DNA from: CAVVKW01 sp963749035
Lineage (GTDB): Bacteria; Verrucomicrobiota; Verrucomicrobiia; Chthoniobacterales; JAATET01
NCBI GenBank assembly: GCA_963749035.1
Contig: CAVVKW010000002.1
Coordinates: 930,001-994,000, forward strand
Reading direction: 5' to 3'
Length of the DNA stretch: 64,000 bases
Positions 35,189 through 43,949 of the stretch are shown piece after piece. How positions within the stretch are numbered: the first letter of the stretch is position 1; every line of letters begins with the position of its first letter. The translations under genes and the position numbers were made by a program. The notes below the pieces were generated by a model that was not told the DNA's origin, made no database searches, and saw only the letters and a list, made by a program, of their open reading frames with translations.

Positions 35189-36460
35189 TCAGCCGATCGT
35201 CGGTGATCCGAAATGCCCGTGGAGCGCCTCCGGCAGGGCGATGGGCCCGTCCGGCTGAACGTAAGTCTCCAATAGCGCAACGTAGAGCCGGGCCAGTGCC
35301 GTGCCGGAACCGTTCAGAGTGTGGCAGAACTGATTTTTCCCTTCCGAGTTCTTGAATCGCAGGTTCATCCGCCGAGCTTGGTAATCCTCGAAATTCGAAC
35401 AACTCGAGACTTCGAGATACGCGTTTTGTCCCGGTGCCCAAACCTCGATGTCATACGTCTTGGCGGACCCGAAACCCAGATCGCCGGTGCAAAGTTCGAT
35501 CACGCGGTAGTGCAGACCAAGGAGTTGCAGCACCCGCTCCGCGTTGGCCGTGATGGTGTCGAGTGCTGCCGCCGAATCCTCCGGTGCCACGATTCGAACC
35601 AGCTCGACCTTGTCAAATTGGTGCAAGCGGATGATCCCACGTGTCTCGCGTCCGGCCGACCCGGCTTCACGCCGAAAACACGGCGTGTAAGCGGCGTAGG
35701 CGATCGGCAGTTGATCGGCGCCGAGAAGTTCCTCGCGGTGAAGATTCGTCACCGGGACCTCGGCCGTCGGAGCGAGAAACGCTCCGCCGCCGTCGACGCC
35801 ATACATGTCGTCTTCGAACTTCGGAAGCTGGCTCGTCCCCACCATGCACTCCCGGCGGACCAAAAATGGCGGCGCGATCTCGGTGTAGCCGTGCTCGGTG
35901 GTGTGCAGGTCGAGGAGGAAACCAATCAGCGCCCGCTCCAGCCGCGCTCCGGCACCGGTGTAGCACGTGAATCCGCTCCCAGCGACTTTCACGGCGCGAT
36001 CCAGATCCATCAATCCGAGCCGAGCCGCGATCGCAAGATGATCTTCGGCCGGCGTATCGCTCGGCTTCTTGCCCCAGGTGCGGATCTCCGGATTATCCGC
36101 CTCCGTCAACCCCTTGGGAACGGACTCCTGCGGAAGATTCGGCAGCCGGAGCAGTAGGTCCGACTGGCGGGCATCGGCGTCCTCGGCTTCGCGCGCCAGT
36201 TTCTCCAGCGAATCCCCGAAGCTCTTCACCTGAAGCTCGATCTCGGAAGTATCCTCGTGCTGAGCCCGCAGTGCACCGATCTTCTTGCTCAGCCGCTTGC
36301 GGTCGGCCTGGATCTGTTGGAGCTCGGTCTCCGCCCGGCGTCGATCGGCGTCGATCCGGACGACCGCGTCGACGTCGGCGTCGTATTCCTCGCCCCCCCG
36401 CGTGCGGAGGCGGGCTTTGACGGCTTCGGGGTTTTCGCGGATCTGGCGGATGTCGAGCAT
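35189..36460 (-). CDS. serS: Seryl-tRNA synthetase
   Basis: The 423-residue class II synthetase starts with the N-terminal tRNA-binding coiled coil (MLDIRQIRENPEAVKARL, about 1-105). Catalytic motifs follow: TSQLPKFEDDMYGV, TAEVPVTNLHREELL, the motif 2 region YTPCFRREAGSAGRETRGI and motif 3 NGSGTALARLYVALLETY. Length is normal. The enzyme charges tRNA-Ser and also tRNA-Sec where present. ATG 36460. It lies 24 bp downstream of argF on the same strand, so the two may share a transcript. Confidence 0.98.
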   Translation of the reverse strand: MLDIRQIRENPEAVKARLRTRGGEEYDADVDAVVRIDADRRRAETELQQIQADRKRLSKKIGALRAQHEDTSEIELQVKSFGDSLEKLAREAEDADARQSDLLLRLPNLPQESVPKGLTEADNPEIRTWGKKPSDTPAEDHLAIAARLGLMDLDRAVKVAGSGFTCYTGAGARLERALIGFLLDLHTTEHGYTEIAPPFLVRRECMVGTSQLPKFEDDMYGVDGGGAFLAPTAEVPVTNLHREELLGADQLPIAYAAYTPCFRREAGSAGRETRGIIRLHQFDKVELVRIVAPEDSAAALDTITANAERVLQLLGLHYRVIELCTGDLGFGSAKTYDIEVWAPGQNAYLEVSSCSNFEDYQARRMNLRFKNSEGKNQFCHTLNGSGTALARLYVALLETYVQPDGPIALPEALHGHFGSPTIG

Positions 36461-36484
36461 GGGAAAAAACGAAGGCGGGCCGCG

Positions 36485-37381
36485 CTACCGGGCGAGCAAC
36501 GCAAGGATCGCCTTCTGGGTGTGCAGCCGATTCTCGGCCTGTTGGAAAATGGTCTCGGCGTTATCCTCGAGCACGTCCGCCGTGATTTCCTTGCCGCGGT
36601 AGGCGGGCAGGCAATGCAGCACCAGCGGCGAACCGGACGCTTTGATCAACTCACGATCGATCTGATATCCGGAAAGCTGCGCGATGCGGAAGGCGGACTC
36701 GTCCTCCTTACCCATACTGACCCAGACGTCGGTGTAGAGAGCATCCGCTCCCGCCGCGGCTGCCTTCAGGTCGGTGGTGACGTGAACGTTCGCCGCTCCG
36801 GCCGCTTTCAGAATCGCGGGGTCGGGCTGGTAATGAGACGGCGCGGCGATCCGCAGCTCGAATCCAAGTTTGGCGGACGCCCAGATCCACGAGATCGGGA
36901 CGTTGCAGGCCCCGTCGCCGACGAAGCAGACCTTCATTTTCTCAATGTCCCGACCGAGTTCGCGCAGCGTGAAAAGGTCCGCGAGGATCTGGCAGGGATG
37001 CTCGTCATCGGTCAGCGCGTTGATCGTCGGAATGCCGCTGTATTCGGCAAATTCCTCGACGTCGCTCTGGGCAAAGGTGCGGATGATGGCACCGTGCAGC
37101 ATCCGTCCCATCACGCGGGCGGTGTCCTTGATCGGTTCGCCGCGGCCGAGCTGAATCTCGCGGGACGACATGAAGATCGGGTCACCACCGAGCTCCCGGA
37201 CGCCGACCTCGAAGCTGACGCGGGTGCGGGTCGAGGATTTCGAAAACAAAATCGCCCAGCACTGGTGACGCAGCGGGTGCTCGGCGTGGTGGCCACGATC
37301 CCGCTTCATTGCCGCCGAGCGGTCGACGATCTCGAGGATTTCGTCCCGGGAGAGTGAGGCAATGGAGAGAAGATGTTTCAT
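36485..37381 (-). CDS. argF: Ornithine carbamoyltransferase
   Basis: The 298-residue enzyme makes citrulline from ornithine and carbamoyl phosphate in arginine biosynthesis. The carbamoyl phosphate site SKSSTRTR (residues 47-54), RTFAQSDVEEFAEYSGIPTI, the HPCQ tetrad within DDEHPCQILADL, and the ornithine-side loop VLHCLPAYRGKEI are all present, with DVWVSMGKEDE. The protein is slightly shorter than average but no motif is missing. No other arg gene is nearby. It is divergent from sucA. Confidence 0.96.
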   Translation of the reverse strand: MKHLLSIASLSRDEILEIVDRSAAMKRDRGHHAEHPLRHQCWAILFSKSSTRTRVSFEVGVRELGGDPIFMSSREIQLGRGEPIKDTARVMGRMLHGAIIRTFAQSDVEEFAEYSGIPTINALTDDEHPCQILADLFTLRELGRDIEKMKVCFVGDGACNVPISWIWASAKLGFELRIAAPSHYQPDPAILKAAGAANVHVTTDLKAAAAGADALYTDVWVSMGKEDESAFRIAQLSGYQIDRELIKASGSPLVLHCLPAYRGKEITADVLEDNAETIFQQAENRLHTQKAILALLAR

Positions 37382-37642
37382 GGCGAGGTTCAGGGCCGGA
37401 GGTGTTCGAGAGGCGGTGTTTCGGGTTTTTCTGAGGAAAGAGTGGTTTTAGAGCCGACCGAACGGGCCGGCAAGCCGAAGTGGTAGGGGACGTTTCGAGC
37501 GTTTCCTGACGACTTTTGAAAGCACTCCGTCACGCCGGAAAAATCCCGACTCCCACCTTGCGCACCTTTTCCGAATCCCCCATTGTCGCCGAACCGCAAA
37601 ATCAGCTGAAGGCGTCGCCACATCAGCGCCACTAGCCCACAC
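37382..37642. other. Intergenic region between argF and sucA
   Basis: A 261-bp divergent gap that should contain promoters for both argF and the sucAB operon. I see no ARG box, DnaA box or strong hairpin, and no convincing small gene. Confidence 0.35.
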
Positions 37643-40402
37643 ATGAACAGCTCATTCACCGCCCGTTGGAACGAGGCGCTTCTGGACGACAACTACGAGA
37701 GTTGGCGGAAAAACCCGGATTCCGTCTCGTCCGAGTGGGCAAACTTCTTCGAGGGCTTCGAGCTGGGCTGCGCGCAACCGGTCGGCAAGAACGGCGCGAG
37801 TCAGACGGCGGCGGCGACCCCGCCCCTCACGAGTGGATCGCTCGATACCCGCGTCGACGCTCTCGTTTACGCCTACCGCACGATGGGCCATTCCATCGCC
37901 CACCTCGACCCGCTGAGTGAGGCCCCGCCGGAAAATCCCCTACTCAGCCTGAAAGAGCTGGGGATCAGCGAGATCGACCTGGACGCCACGGTCTCGTCCC
38001 GTTTTTTCCGGGACGGCAAGACGATGAAGCTCCGCGAGATGATTGCGGAACTCAAGGCGATCTACTGCGACACGATCGGCGCGGAATTTGTCCACATCCA
38101 GAACCCGAAGATCCGCAACTGGGTCCGGGATAAGATCGAAAATCGCTCCGACGATTCGCAGAAGGACGCCACGACACAGAGCGCGATTCTGAGGCGACTG
38201 CTGGAAGCGGAGGAATTCGAGCGTTTTCTCCACACGCGCTACCAGGGGAACAAGCGATTCTCACTCGAGGGCGGCGAGTCCCTGATCCTCGCGCTGAACG
38301 CCATTCTCGAGGAATGTGACCGGCACGAGGTCGTCCAGATCGTCATGGGGATGGCCCACCGGGGCCGACTCAACGTCTTGGCCAACTTCCTCGACAAGCC
38401 CCTCGCCGCGATTTTCAACGAGTTCTCCGAAAATTACGTCCCGGATTCCGTCGGCGGCAGTGGCGACGTCAAATACCACCTCGGCTACAAGACGGTGCGC
38501 ACCATGAGCTCCGGACGCGAGATCGAGATCAGCCTCGCGGCGAACCCGAGCCACCTCGAAACGGTCGACCCCATCGTCCAAGGCAAGGCTCGCGCCCGGC
38601 AGCGGCACCTCGGGGACGCCGAGAAGCGGAAGAAGGCAATCCCGATTCTTGTCCATGGCGACGCCGCGTTCATCGGCCAGGGCGTCGTCGCCGAGGTCTT
38701 CAACATGTCGCAGCTCCCCGGCTACAGCACCGGCGGCACCGTTCACATCGTGGTCAATAACCAGATCGGCTTCACGACCCTGCCCGCCGACGGGAGGTCG
38801 ACTCAGTATTGCACCGCGATCGCGAAGATCGTCGAAGCTCCGATCTTCCACGTGAATGGCGAGGACCCCCTTGCCGTGATGCAGGCCGCCACGATCGCGA
38901 TGGAATTCCGGCAGGAATTCGGCCTCGACGCCGTCGTCGACATCTATTGCTACCGGCGCCACGGGCACAACGAGCTCGACGAACCCACCTTCACGCAACC
39001 GACCCTCTACGCCGGCATCATCAAGAATCACCCGCTGCTCAGCGAAAGCTTCACGAAGGAAATCGAGAAGTTCGGGACGATATCTCAAGAAGACATCGAA
39101 AAGATCAAGGCCGAGACCATCGAAGAACTCGAAACTGCGCAGGCCGAGGTGAAAGCCAAGAAGGGCTCGGCGAAATCGAAGAAGGAAAAGCTCGCTGGGT
39201 CGACCGCGATCTTCCAACCCGAATTTTCACACGACCCGGTCGACACTGCGATCAACACCGAAACCTTGGAACAGATCGTTCACGCGCTCTCCCACGTTCC
39301 CGAAGATTTCCAGATTCTTCCCAAGCTCAAGCGCATCTTGCTCGATCGTCGCCGCCAGGTGTGGGAAGCTGGCGGTCCCTACGATTGGTCCTACGCCGAG
39401 GCGCTCGCCTTCGGGTCGCTGCTCCTCGAGAACACACCCGTTCGGTTGTCCGGGCAGGACAGTCGCCGCGGCACGTTCAGTCAGCGGCTCAGCGTGATCT
39501 ACGACGAGAAGACCCGCGACCGCTACATCCCGCTGAATCACCTCGCGTCCGACCAGGCAAAATTCTGCGTCTACAATTCCCCGCTGTCCGAATACGCGGT
39601 GCTCGGCTTCGACTACGGATACTCGATGGATTACCCATCCATGCTCTGCCTTTGGGAAGCGCAGTTCGGAGATTTCGTGAATGGCGCTCAGATCATCATC
39701 GACCAGTTCATTACCTCCGCCGAAGCGAAGTGGCGGCGGCCGAGCTCGATCGTGATGCTACTGCCGCACGGCTACGAGGGCCAGGGGCCCGAGCACTCGA
39801 GCGCACGAATGGAGCGGTTTCTACAAGCCGGTGCCGAAAACAACATCCAGGTGTGCAACTTGACCACTCCGGCTCAGTATTTCCACGTGCTGCGTCGCCA
39901 GATGCATCGCGAATTCCGCAAGCCGCTCATCATCATGACGCCGAAGAGCCTGCTGCGCAACGAGCGGGCCGTTTCGCAGACCGAAGACTTCACCGATTCG
40001 CGATTCAGCGAAATTCTCGCAGGGCCCGAGCCCGCGAAGCCGAAAGCCGTCGACCGCGTGATCTTCTGCACGGGCAAAGTTTACTACGATCTCCTGGAAG
40101 CCCGCGAAGCGAACCAGGCCGACCGCACCGCCCTGATCCGGATCGAACAACTTTATCCTCTCCACGAGAAGATGCTCACCGAAGTCACTGCGCCCTACGC
40201 CAAAGCGAAGACCTTTGTCTGGTGTCAGGAGGAACCCGAAAACATGGGTGCCGCCAGTTTCATCCGGCCGCATTTGGAACGCATCTTCGACCGCAAGGTC
40301 GCCTACGCGGGCCGCGCCGCAGCCGCCAGCCCGGCGACCGGATCGACTGCCGTTCACAAGCAACAACAAGCCGCCCTCATCAAAGCCGCCTTCGAAATCT
40401 AG
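37643..40402 (+). CDS. sucA: 2-oxoglutarate dehydrogenase E1 component
   Basis: The 919-residue thiamine-diphosphate enzyme catalyses the decarboxylating step of 2-oxoglutarate dehydrogenase in the TCA cycle. It has the N-terminal E2-contact segment (TARWNEALLDDNYESWRKNP), SLEGGESLILALNAIL, GMAHRGRLNVL, and the ThDP/metal site GDAAFIGQGVVAEVFNMSQL with VVNNQIGFTT. The pyrimidine-domain part (PHGYEGQGPEHSSARMERFL, IIMTPKSLLR) is intact. A Lys-rich insert (about 495-525, VKAKKGSAKSKKEKL) is unusual. It is six bases upstream of the E2 gene. ATG 37643. Confidence 0.97.
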   Translation: MNSSFTARWNEALLDDNYESWRKNPDSVSSEWANFFEGFELGCAQPVGKNGASQTAAATPPLTSGSLDTRVDALVYAYRTMGHSIAHLDPLSEAPPENPLLSLKELGISEIDLDATVSSRFFRDGKTMKLREMIAELKAIYCDTIGAEFVHIQNPKIRNWVRDKIENRSDDSQKDATTQSAILRRLLEAEEFERFLHTRYQGNKRFSLEGGESLILALNAILEECDRHEVVQIVMGMAHRGRLNVLANFLDKPLAAIFNEFSENYVPDSVGGSGDVKYHLGYKTVRTMSSGREIEISLAANPSHLETVDPIVQGKARARQRHLGDAEKRKKAIPILVHGDAAFIGQGVVAEVFNMSQLPGYSTGGTVHIVVNNQIGFTTLPADGRSTQYCTAIAKIVEAPIFHVNGEDPLAVMQAATIAMEFRQEFGLDAVVDIYCYRRHGHNELDEPTFTQPTLYAGIIKNHPLLSESFTKEIEKFGTISQEDIEKIKAETIEELETAQAEVKAKKGSAKSKKEKLAGSTAIFQPEFSHDPVDTAINTETLEQIVHALSHVPEDFQILPKLKRILLDRRRQVWEAGGPYDWSYAEALAFGSLLLENTPVRLSGQDSRRGTFSQRLSVIYDEKTRDRYIPLNHLASDQAKFCVYNSPLSEYAVLGFDYGYSMDYPSMLCLWEAQFGDFVNGAQIIIDQFITSAEAKWRRPSSIVMLLPHGYEGQGPEHSSARMERFLQAGAENNIQVCNLTTPAQYFHVLRRQMHREFRKPLIIMTPKSLLRNERAVSQTEDFTDSRFSEILAGPEPAKPKAVDRVIFCTGKVYYDLLEAREANQADRTALIRIEQLYPLHEKMLTEVTAPYAKAKTFVWCQEEPENMGAASFIRPHLERIFDRKVAYAGRAAAASPATGSTAVHKQQQAALIKAAFEI

Positions 40403-40408
40403 AACCTC

Positions 40409-41542
40409 ATGAGCTCCGAAGTTAAAGTCCCCGCCGTCGGCGAAAGCATTTCATCCGGTGTCATCTCCGAGTGGCACAAGAAGGACGGAGAGACCGTCGC
40501 CGTCGGAGACATTCTCTTCACGCTCGAGACGGACAAGGTCAGCAGCGAAGTCACCGCGACGCAGGCCGGCACCCTCAGCATCGGCGTCGCCGAGGGCGAA
40601 GAGGTGAAAATTGGCGAGGTCGTCGGCACCATTGCCGAAGGATCAGGAGCCGCTCCAAAAAACCAGAGCAAGTCTCCTTCCGAAGAACCCGCCCCGGATC
40701 CCGCTCCCGAACCGGCAGTGGAGGAAAAAGATTTGGATGGACCCGTCGCCGACGAGCCTGAGCCGGCCCCGTCCACCAAGTCGACGACCCCCGAGACTTC
40801 GTCGCAACCTCCGGAAACGGCGACGCCCTCGGGCGAAGACGACCCCCGAACGTCGCGGAAAAAATTGTCTCCGCTCCGCCGCAAAATCGCGACTCAGCTC
40901 GTCTCCGCTCAGCAGACGGCGGCAATCCTGACGACCTTCAACGAGTGCGACATGAGCGCGGTCATGAAGCTCCGCAAATCGATGCAGGAGGACTTCGTCA
41001 AACGTCACGGCATCAAGCTCGGCTTCATGTCGTTCTTCATCAAAGCCACGGTCGACGCGTTGAAAGCCGTGCCCGGCGTAAATAGTCGGATGGACGACGG
41101 CGAGCTCGTCACGAATCACTACCACGACATCGGCGTCGCCGTGGGCACCGAGAAGGGCCTCATGGTCCCGGTCGTCCGTGATTGCGACCAGAAATCGTTC
41201 GCCGAAATTGAGCAGTCGCTCGCGGACTACGCCGCTAAAGCGCGCGAAGGAAAAATCGGTCTCCCCGACCTCCAGGGCGGCGTTTTCACGATTTCCAACG
41301 GCGGCGTTTACGGCTCGCTCATGAGCACGCCCATTCTCAATCCACCGCAGAGCGGCATCCTCGGGATGCACAAGATCCAGGACCGGCCCATGGCCGAGAA
41401 CGGGCAGGTCGTGATCCGTCCGATGATGTATCTCGCGCTGTCCTACGACCATCGCGTCGTCGACGGCAAGGAAGCGGTCACGTTCCTCGTCCGGGTGAAA
41501 GATTGCATCGAGAATCCGATGCGCCTCCTCCTGGGCAGTTAG
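40409..41542 (+). CDS. sucB: Dihydrolipoyllysine succinyltransferase (E2), lacking the E3-binding domain
   Basis: The 377-residue E2 carries one lipoyl domain at the N terminus (ETDKVSSEVTA, lipoylated Lys43) and a C-terminal succinyltransferase domain with the catalytic motif SYDHRVVDGKEA (His348, Asp352) and GVFTISNGGVYGSLMSTP. Between them lies only a flexible Pro/Glu/Ser-rich linker (about 78-150). The 35-residue peripheral subunit-binding domain normally found there is absent, as in mammalian E2o. The lpd/E3 gene is not adjacent. It follows sucA by six bases in the same operon. Confidence 0.95.
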   Translation: MSSEVKVPAVGESISSGVISEWHKKDGETVAVGDILFTLETDKVSSEVTATQAGTLSIGVAEGEEVKIGEVVGTIAEGSGAAPKNQSKSPSEEPAPDPAPEPAVEEKDLDGPVADEPEPAPSTKSTTPETSSQPPETATPSGEDDPRTSRKKLSPLRRKIATQLVSAQQTAAILTTFNECDMSAVMKLRKSMQEDFVKRHGIKLGFMSFFIKATVDALKAVPGVNSRMDDGELVTNHYHDIGVAVGTEKGLMVPVVRDCDQKSFAEIEQSLADYAAKAREGKIGLPDLQGGVFTISNGGVYGSLMSTPILNPPQSGILGMHKIQDRPMAENGQVVIRPMMYLALSYDHRVVDGKEAVTFLVRVKDCIENPMRLLLGS

Positions 41543-41554
41543 CGTCATACCCGC

Positions 41555-41586
41555 GACGGAGGGCTGCGCCGCGAACTCCCTCCGTC
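41555..41586 (+). terminator. Hairpin abutting the start codon of the UPF0173 hydrolase gene
   Basis: GACGGAGGG (41555-41563) pairs perfectly with CCCTCCGTC (41578-41586) around a 14-base loop; the ATG of the next gene is the next base. There is no T-run, so it may be a terminator-like end of sucAB or a structure limiting translation of the downstream gene. Confidence 0.5.
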
Positions 41587-42267
41587 ATGAAACTCACCTA
41601 CTACGGCCACTCCTGCTTCGCGGTCGAGACCGGCGGAAAGACGCTGCTCTTCGATCCGTTCATCACGCCGAACGAGCTCGCCAAAAACATCGATCGCGAT
41701 TCCGTCGAGGCCGATTTCATTCTGATCTCACACGGACACGAAGACCACGTCGCCGACGCCGTTTCCATTGCCAAGCGCACCGGCGCACCGGTCATCACGA
41801 CCTTCGAAGTCGCTCAATGGCTTACCCAGCAGGGTGCCGCCGACGCCCGCCCGATGAATCACGGCGGCTCGGCGGACTACGAATTCGGCTCCGTGAAGCT
41901 CACGAACGCCGTCCACTCCAGTAGCTTTCCGGATGGATCCTACGCGGGAAATCCGGTCGGTTTCGTCGTCTCGACGGCTGACGGCGTCCTCTACTACGCG
42001 GGCGACACCGCGCTGACGCTCGACATGCAACTCATCGCCGACGAATTCCGCCTAGACTTCGCGGTGCTTCCCGTGGGCGATCACTTCACGATGGGCGCGA
42101 AGGACGCCGTGCGGGCGGCGGATTTCGTCGAGTGCGACCGCATCGTCGGCGTCCACTTTGACACGTTCCCTCCGATCGAGATCGACCACGACGCGGCGAA
42201 AACCGTTTTCACCGAAGCTGGAAAATCCCTCGTCCTGTTGAAGATCGGCGAGTCGGTCGAACTCTAG
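41587..42267 (+). CDS. UPF0173-type metal-dependent hydrolase (metallo-beta-lactamase fold)
   Basis: From ATG 41587 the product has 226 residues and follows the UPF0173 pattern: MKLTYYGHSCFAVET, FDPFITPN, ISHGHEDHVADAV (HxHxDH motif), and YYAGDTALTLDMQLIAD. A final segment IVGVHFDTFPPIEID gives a last metal ligand. The reaction of this family is not established in general. An in-frame longer version upstream was rejected because family members start at this Met. It is in line with sucAB and may be cotranscribed. Confidence 0.93.
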   Translation: MKLTYYGHSCFAVETGGKTLLFDPFITPNELAKNIDRDSVEADFILISHGHEDHVADAVSIAKRTGAPVITTFEVAQWLTQQGAADARPMNHGGSADYEFGSVKLTNAVHSSSFPDGSYAGNPVGFVVSTADGVLYYAGDTALTLDMQLIADEFRLDFAVLPVGDHFTMGAKDAVRAADFVECDRIVGVHFDTFPPIEIDHDAAKTVFTEAGKSLVLLKIGESVEL

Positions 42268-42309
42268 GATTCTCATGACGCTCGCTCGCGGTTACTTTTG
42301 AAGAAACCT

Positions 42310-42717
42310 ATGAAAATCGTCGAACAACTCGCTCTCTTTCTCGACAACGAACCCGGCACTCTGGCCGCTGTCTGCGATGCCCTGGCTGACGCTCAGATCA
42401 ACATCTACGCGCTCAGTATCGCCGACTCGGTCGACTACGCGGTCATCCGTCTCGTCGTCAGCGATCCGCGCCGGGCTTTGCACCTTTTCGAGGAGCGGGG
42501 GACCCTCGTCGTCGAGGACGACGTCCTGATGCTCGAAGGGTCGAACAAACCTGGCGGTCTCTCGGCGATTTCCAAAGTCCTCGCGAAGAAGAAGATCAAC
42601 ATCGAATACGCCTACCTCGCGACGCTCCCGACGGCCAAGAAGGGACTACTCATTCTGCGGGTCACGGACGTGAAGAAAGCCCAAAAGGTCCTCGAAGACG
42701 CTGGCTTCGGTATCTGA
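42310..42717 (+). CDS. Tandem ACT-domain protein
   Basis: A 135-residue protein made of two ACT domains (about 3-68 and 70-133): EQLALFLDNEPGTLAAVCDA and NKPGGLSAISKVLAKKKINI each show the acidic/aromatic N-terminal strand and Gly turn of the fold. ACT domains bind amino acids and regulate enzymes. No catalytic domain is attached, so it may be a free regulatory subunit. ATG 42310 is chosen over TTG 42298. No linked amino acid biosynthesis gene indicates which ligand it binds. Confidence 0.85.
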   Translation: MKIVEQLALFLDNEPGTLAAVCDALADAQINIYALSIADSVDYAVIRLVVSDPRRALHLFEERGTLVVEDDVLMLEGSNKPGGLSAISKVLAKKKINIEYAYLATLPTAKKGLLILRVTDVKKAQKVLEDAGFGI

Positions 42718-42779
42718 TTCACCGAGGAAATCCGAGGCGGGAGGTTGACACACCTCGACCAGGGAGGAAAGTCTGTGCA

Positions 42780-43946
42780 ATGGCGAGCTCGTCACTATCA
42801 GTCTTTTTCGAAGGACCTTACTCGGAATCCGGCACCCATGAGGCCGCCGCCAAGATCCGCGAGGGTCTCCCCGGCCCGGCCACGATCGTCTTCGCCTTCG
42901 TCACTCCGGATTACCTCCCGGTGCTCGATGACTTCATCGACACGATCCGCGTCGATGGCCACGTGGCGGAAGTCGTCGGCTGCACCGCATCGAACCTGAT
43001 CGCGGGCGGGACCGAAACGCAGAACGAGCCGGGATTTTCTCTCGTCGCGTTGCACTCTCCAGGAACGACGACGCGCGTCCTCGATCTTTCGACCGATCGC
43101 ATCGCGTCTTCGGTGGGGCCCGACTCGTGGCGTGAAGCCGCGGCGGACATGACCGGATGGGTCGTTCTCGGGAATCCCTACGGCTTCGCCGCGGACGATT
43201 GGCTCGACGAGTGGAACGTGGTCGCGCCCGGCGTTCCCACGGTCGGCGGGGTCGCCAGCGGCGGCGACAACGAGTCGGAGATCGCCGTTTTCCACAATTC
43301 CGAGCTTCAATCGGCTGCCGTGGCAGTCGGCTTCGCCGGCGCGCTCGAGCTTTTACCCGCCGTCAGTCAGGGCTGCCGCCCCATCGGTGAGGCCCTCCCG
43401 GTCACGCGGGCCGAAGACAACATCGTGTTTGCCCTGGGATCCCGCCCGGCCTACCAAGCCCTCGAATCCGCGTTCGAATCTCTCTCCGAGACCGAACGCT
43501 CACACGCGCAGGGCAACCTCTTCGCCGGGCTGGCCAACAACGAATACGTTGAAGAGTTTCGCTCGGGCGATTTCTTGATCCGAAGCATCATCGGTGCTGA
43601 CCCGAATTCCGGAGCGGTCGTGATCGGTGGCGTTCCGCGTCTCGGGCAGACCCTTCAGTATCAGCTCCGCGACAGTGCCGCAGCCGACGCAGACTTGCGC
43701 GACGTGCTGGCGGAATTCCCTCGTCGCCACGAGACCCCCGTGGCGTCTCTCGTCTTCAGTTGCCTCGGTCGGGCGTCGAAATTTTTCTCGGACGCCAACC
43801 ACGACGCCGCACTTGTGCAAAAGCACTTGCAATCTCACCACTCAGCAGGCTTTTTCGGGAACGGTGAAATCGGTCCGGTAGGCGGTAGAAATTGCGTCCA
43901 CGCCTACACCGCTTCCTGCGCGGTCTTTTACGATCGCCACGTCTGA
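42780..43946 (+). CDS. FIST sensor-domain protein
   Basis: The 388-residue soluble protein has FIST_N (about 1-215, including GCTASNLIAGG and VPTVGGVASGGDNE) followed by FIST_C (about 230-380, with EYVEEFRSGDFLIRSIIGAD and FFGNGEIGPVGGRNCVHAYT). FIST modules are predicted small-ligand, possibly amino acid, sensors, often coupled to signalling. Here it is the first gene of an efflux operon and lies three bases upstream of the membrane fusion protein. It is preceded by GGAGGAAAG, one of the few ribosome-binding-site-like stretches in the window. Confidence 0.92.
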   Translation: MASSSLSVFFEGPYSESGTHEAAAKIREGLPGPATIVFAFVTPDYLPVLDDFIDTIRVDGHVAEVVGCTASNLIAGGTETQNEPGFSLVALHSPGTTTRVLDLSTDRIASSVGPDSWREAAADMTGWVVLGNPYGFAADDWLDEWNVVAPGVPTVGGVASGGDNESEIAVFHNSELQSAAVAVGFAGALELLPAVSQGCRPIGEALPVTRAEDNIVFALGSRPAYQALESAFESLSETERSHAQGNLFAGLANNEYVEEFRSGDFLIRSIIGADPNSGAVVIGGVPRLGQTLQYQLRDSAAADADLRDVLAEFPRRHETPVASLVFSCLGRASKFFSDANHDAALVQKHLQSHHSAGFFGNGEIGPVGGRNCVHAYTASCAVFYDRHV

Positions 43947-43949
43947 CCC

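Noticed and set aside
42735..42785. GAGGAAAGTCTG resembling the conserved 5' core of RNase P RNA
   Set aside because: Only this short motif matches; the following bases encode the FIST protein and no other RNase P helix is seen.
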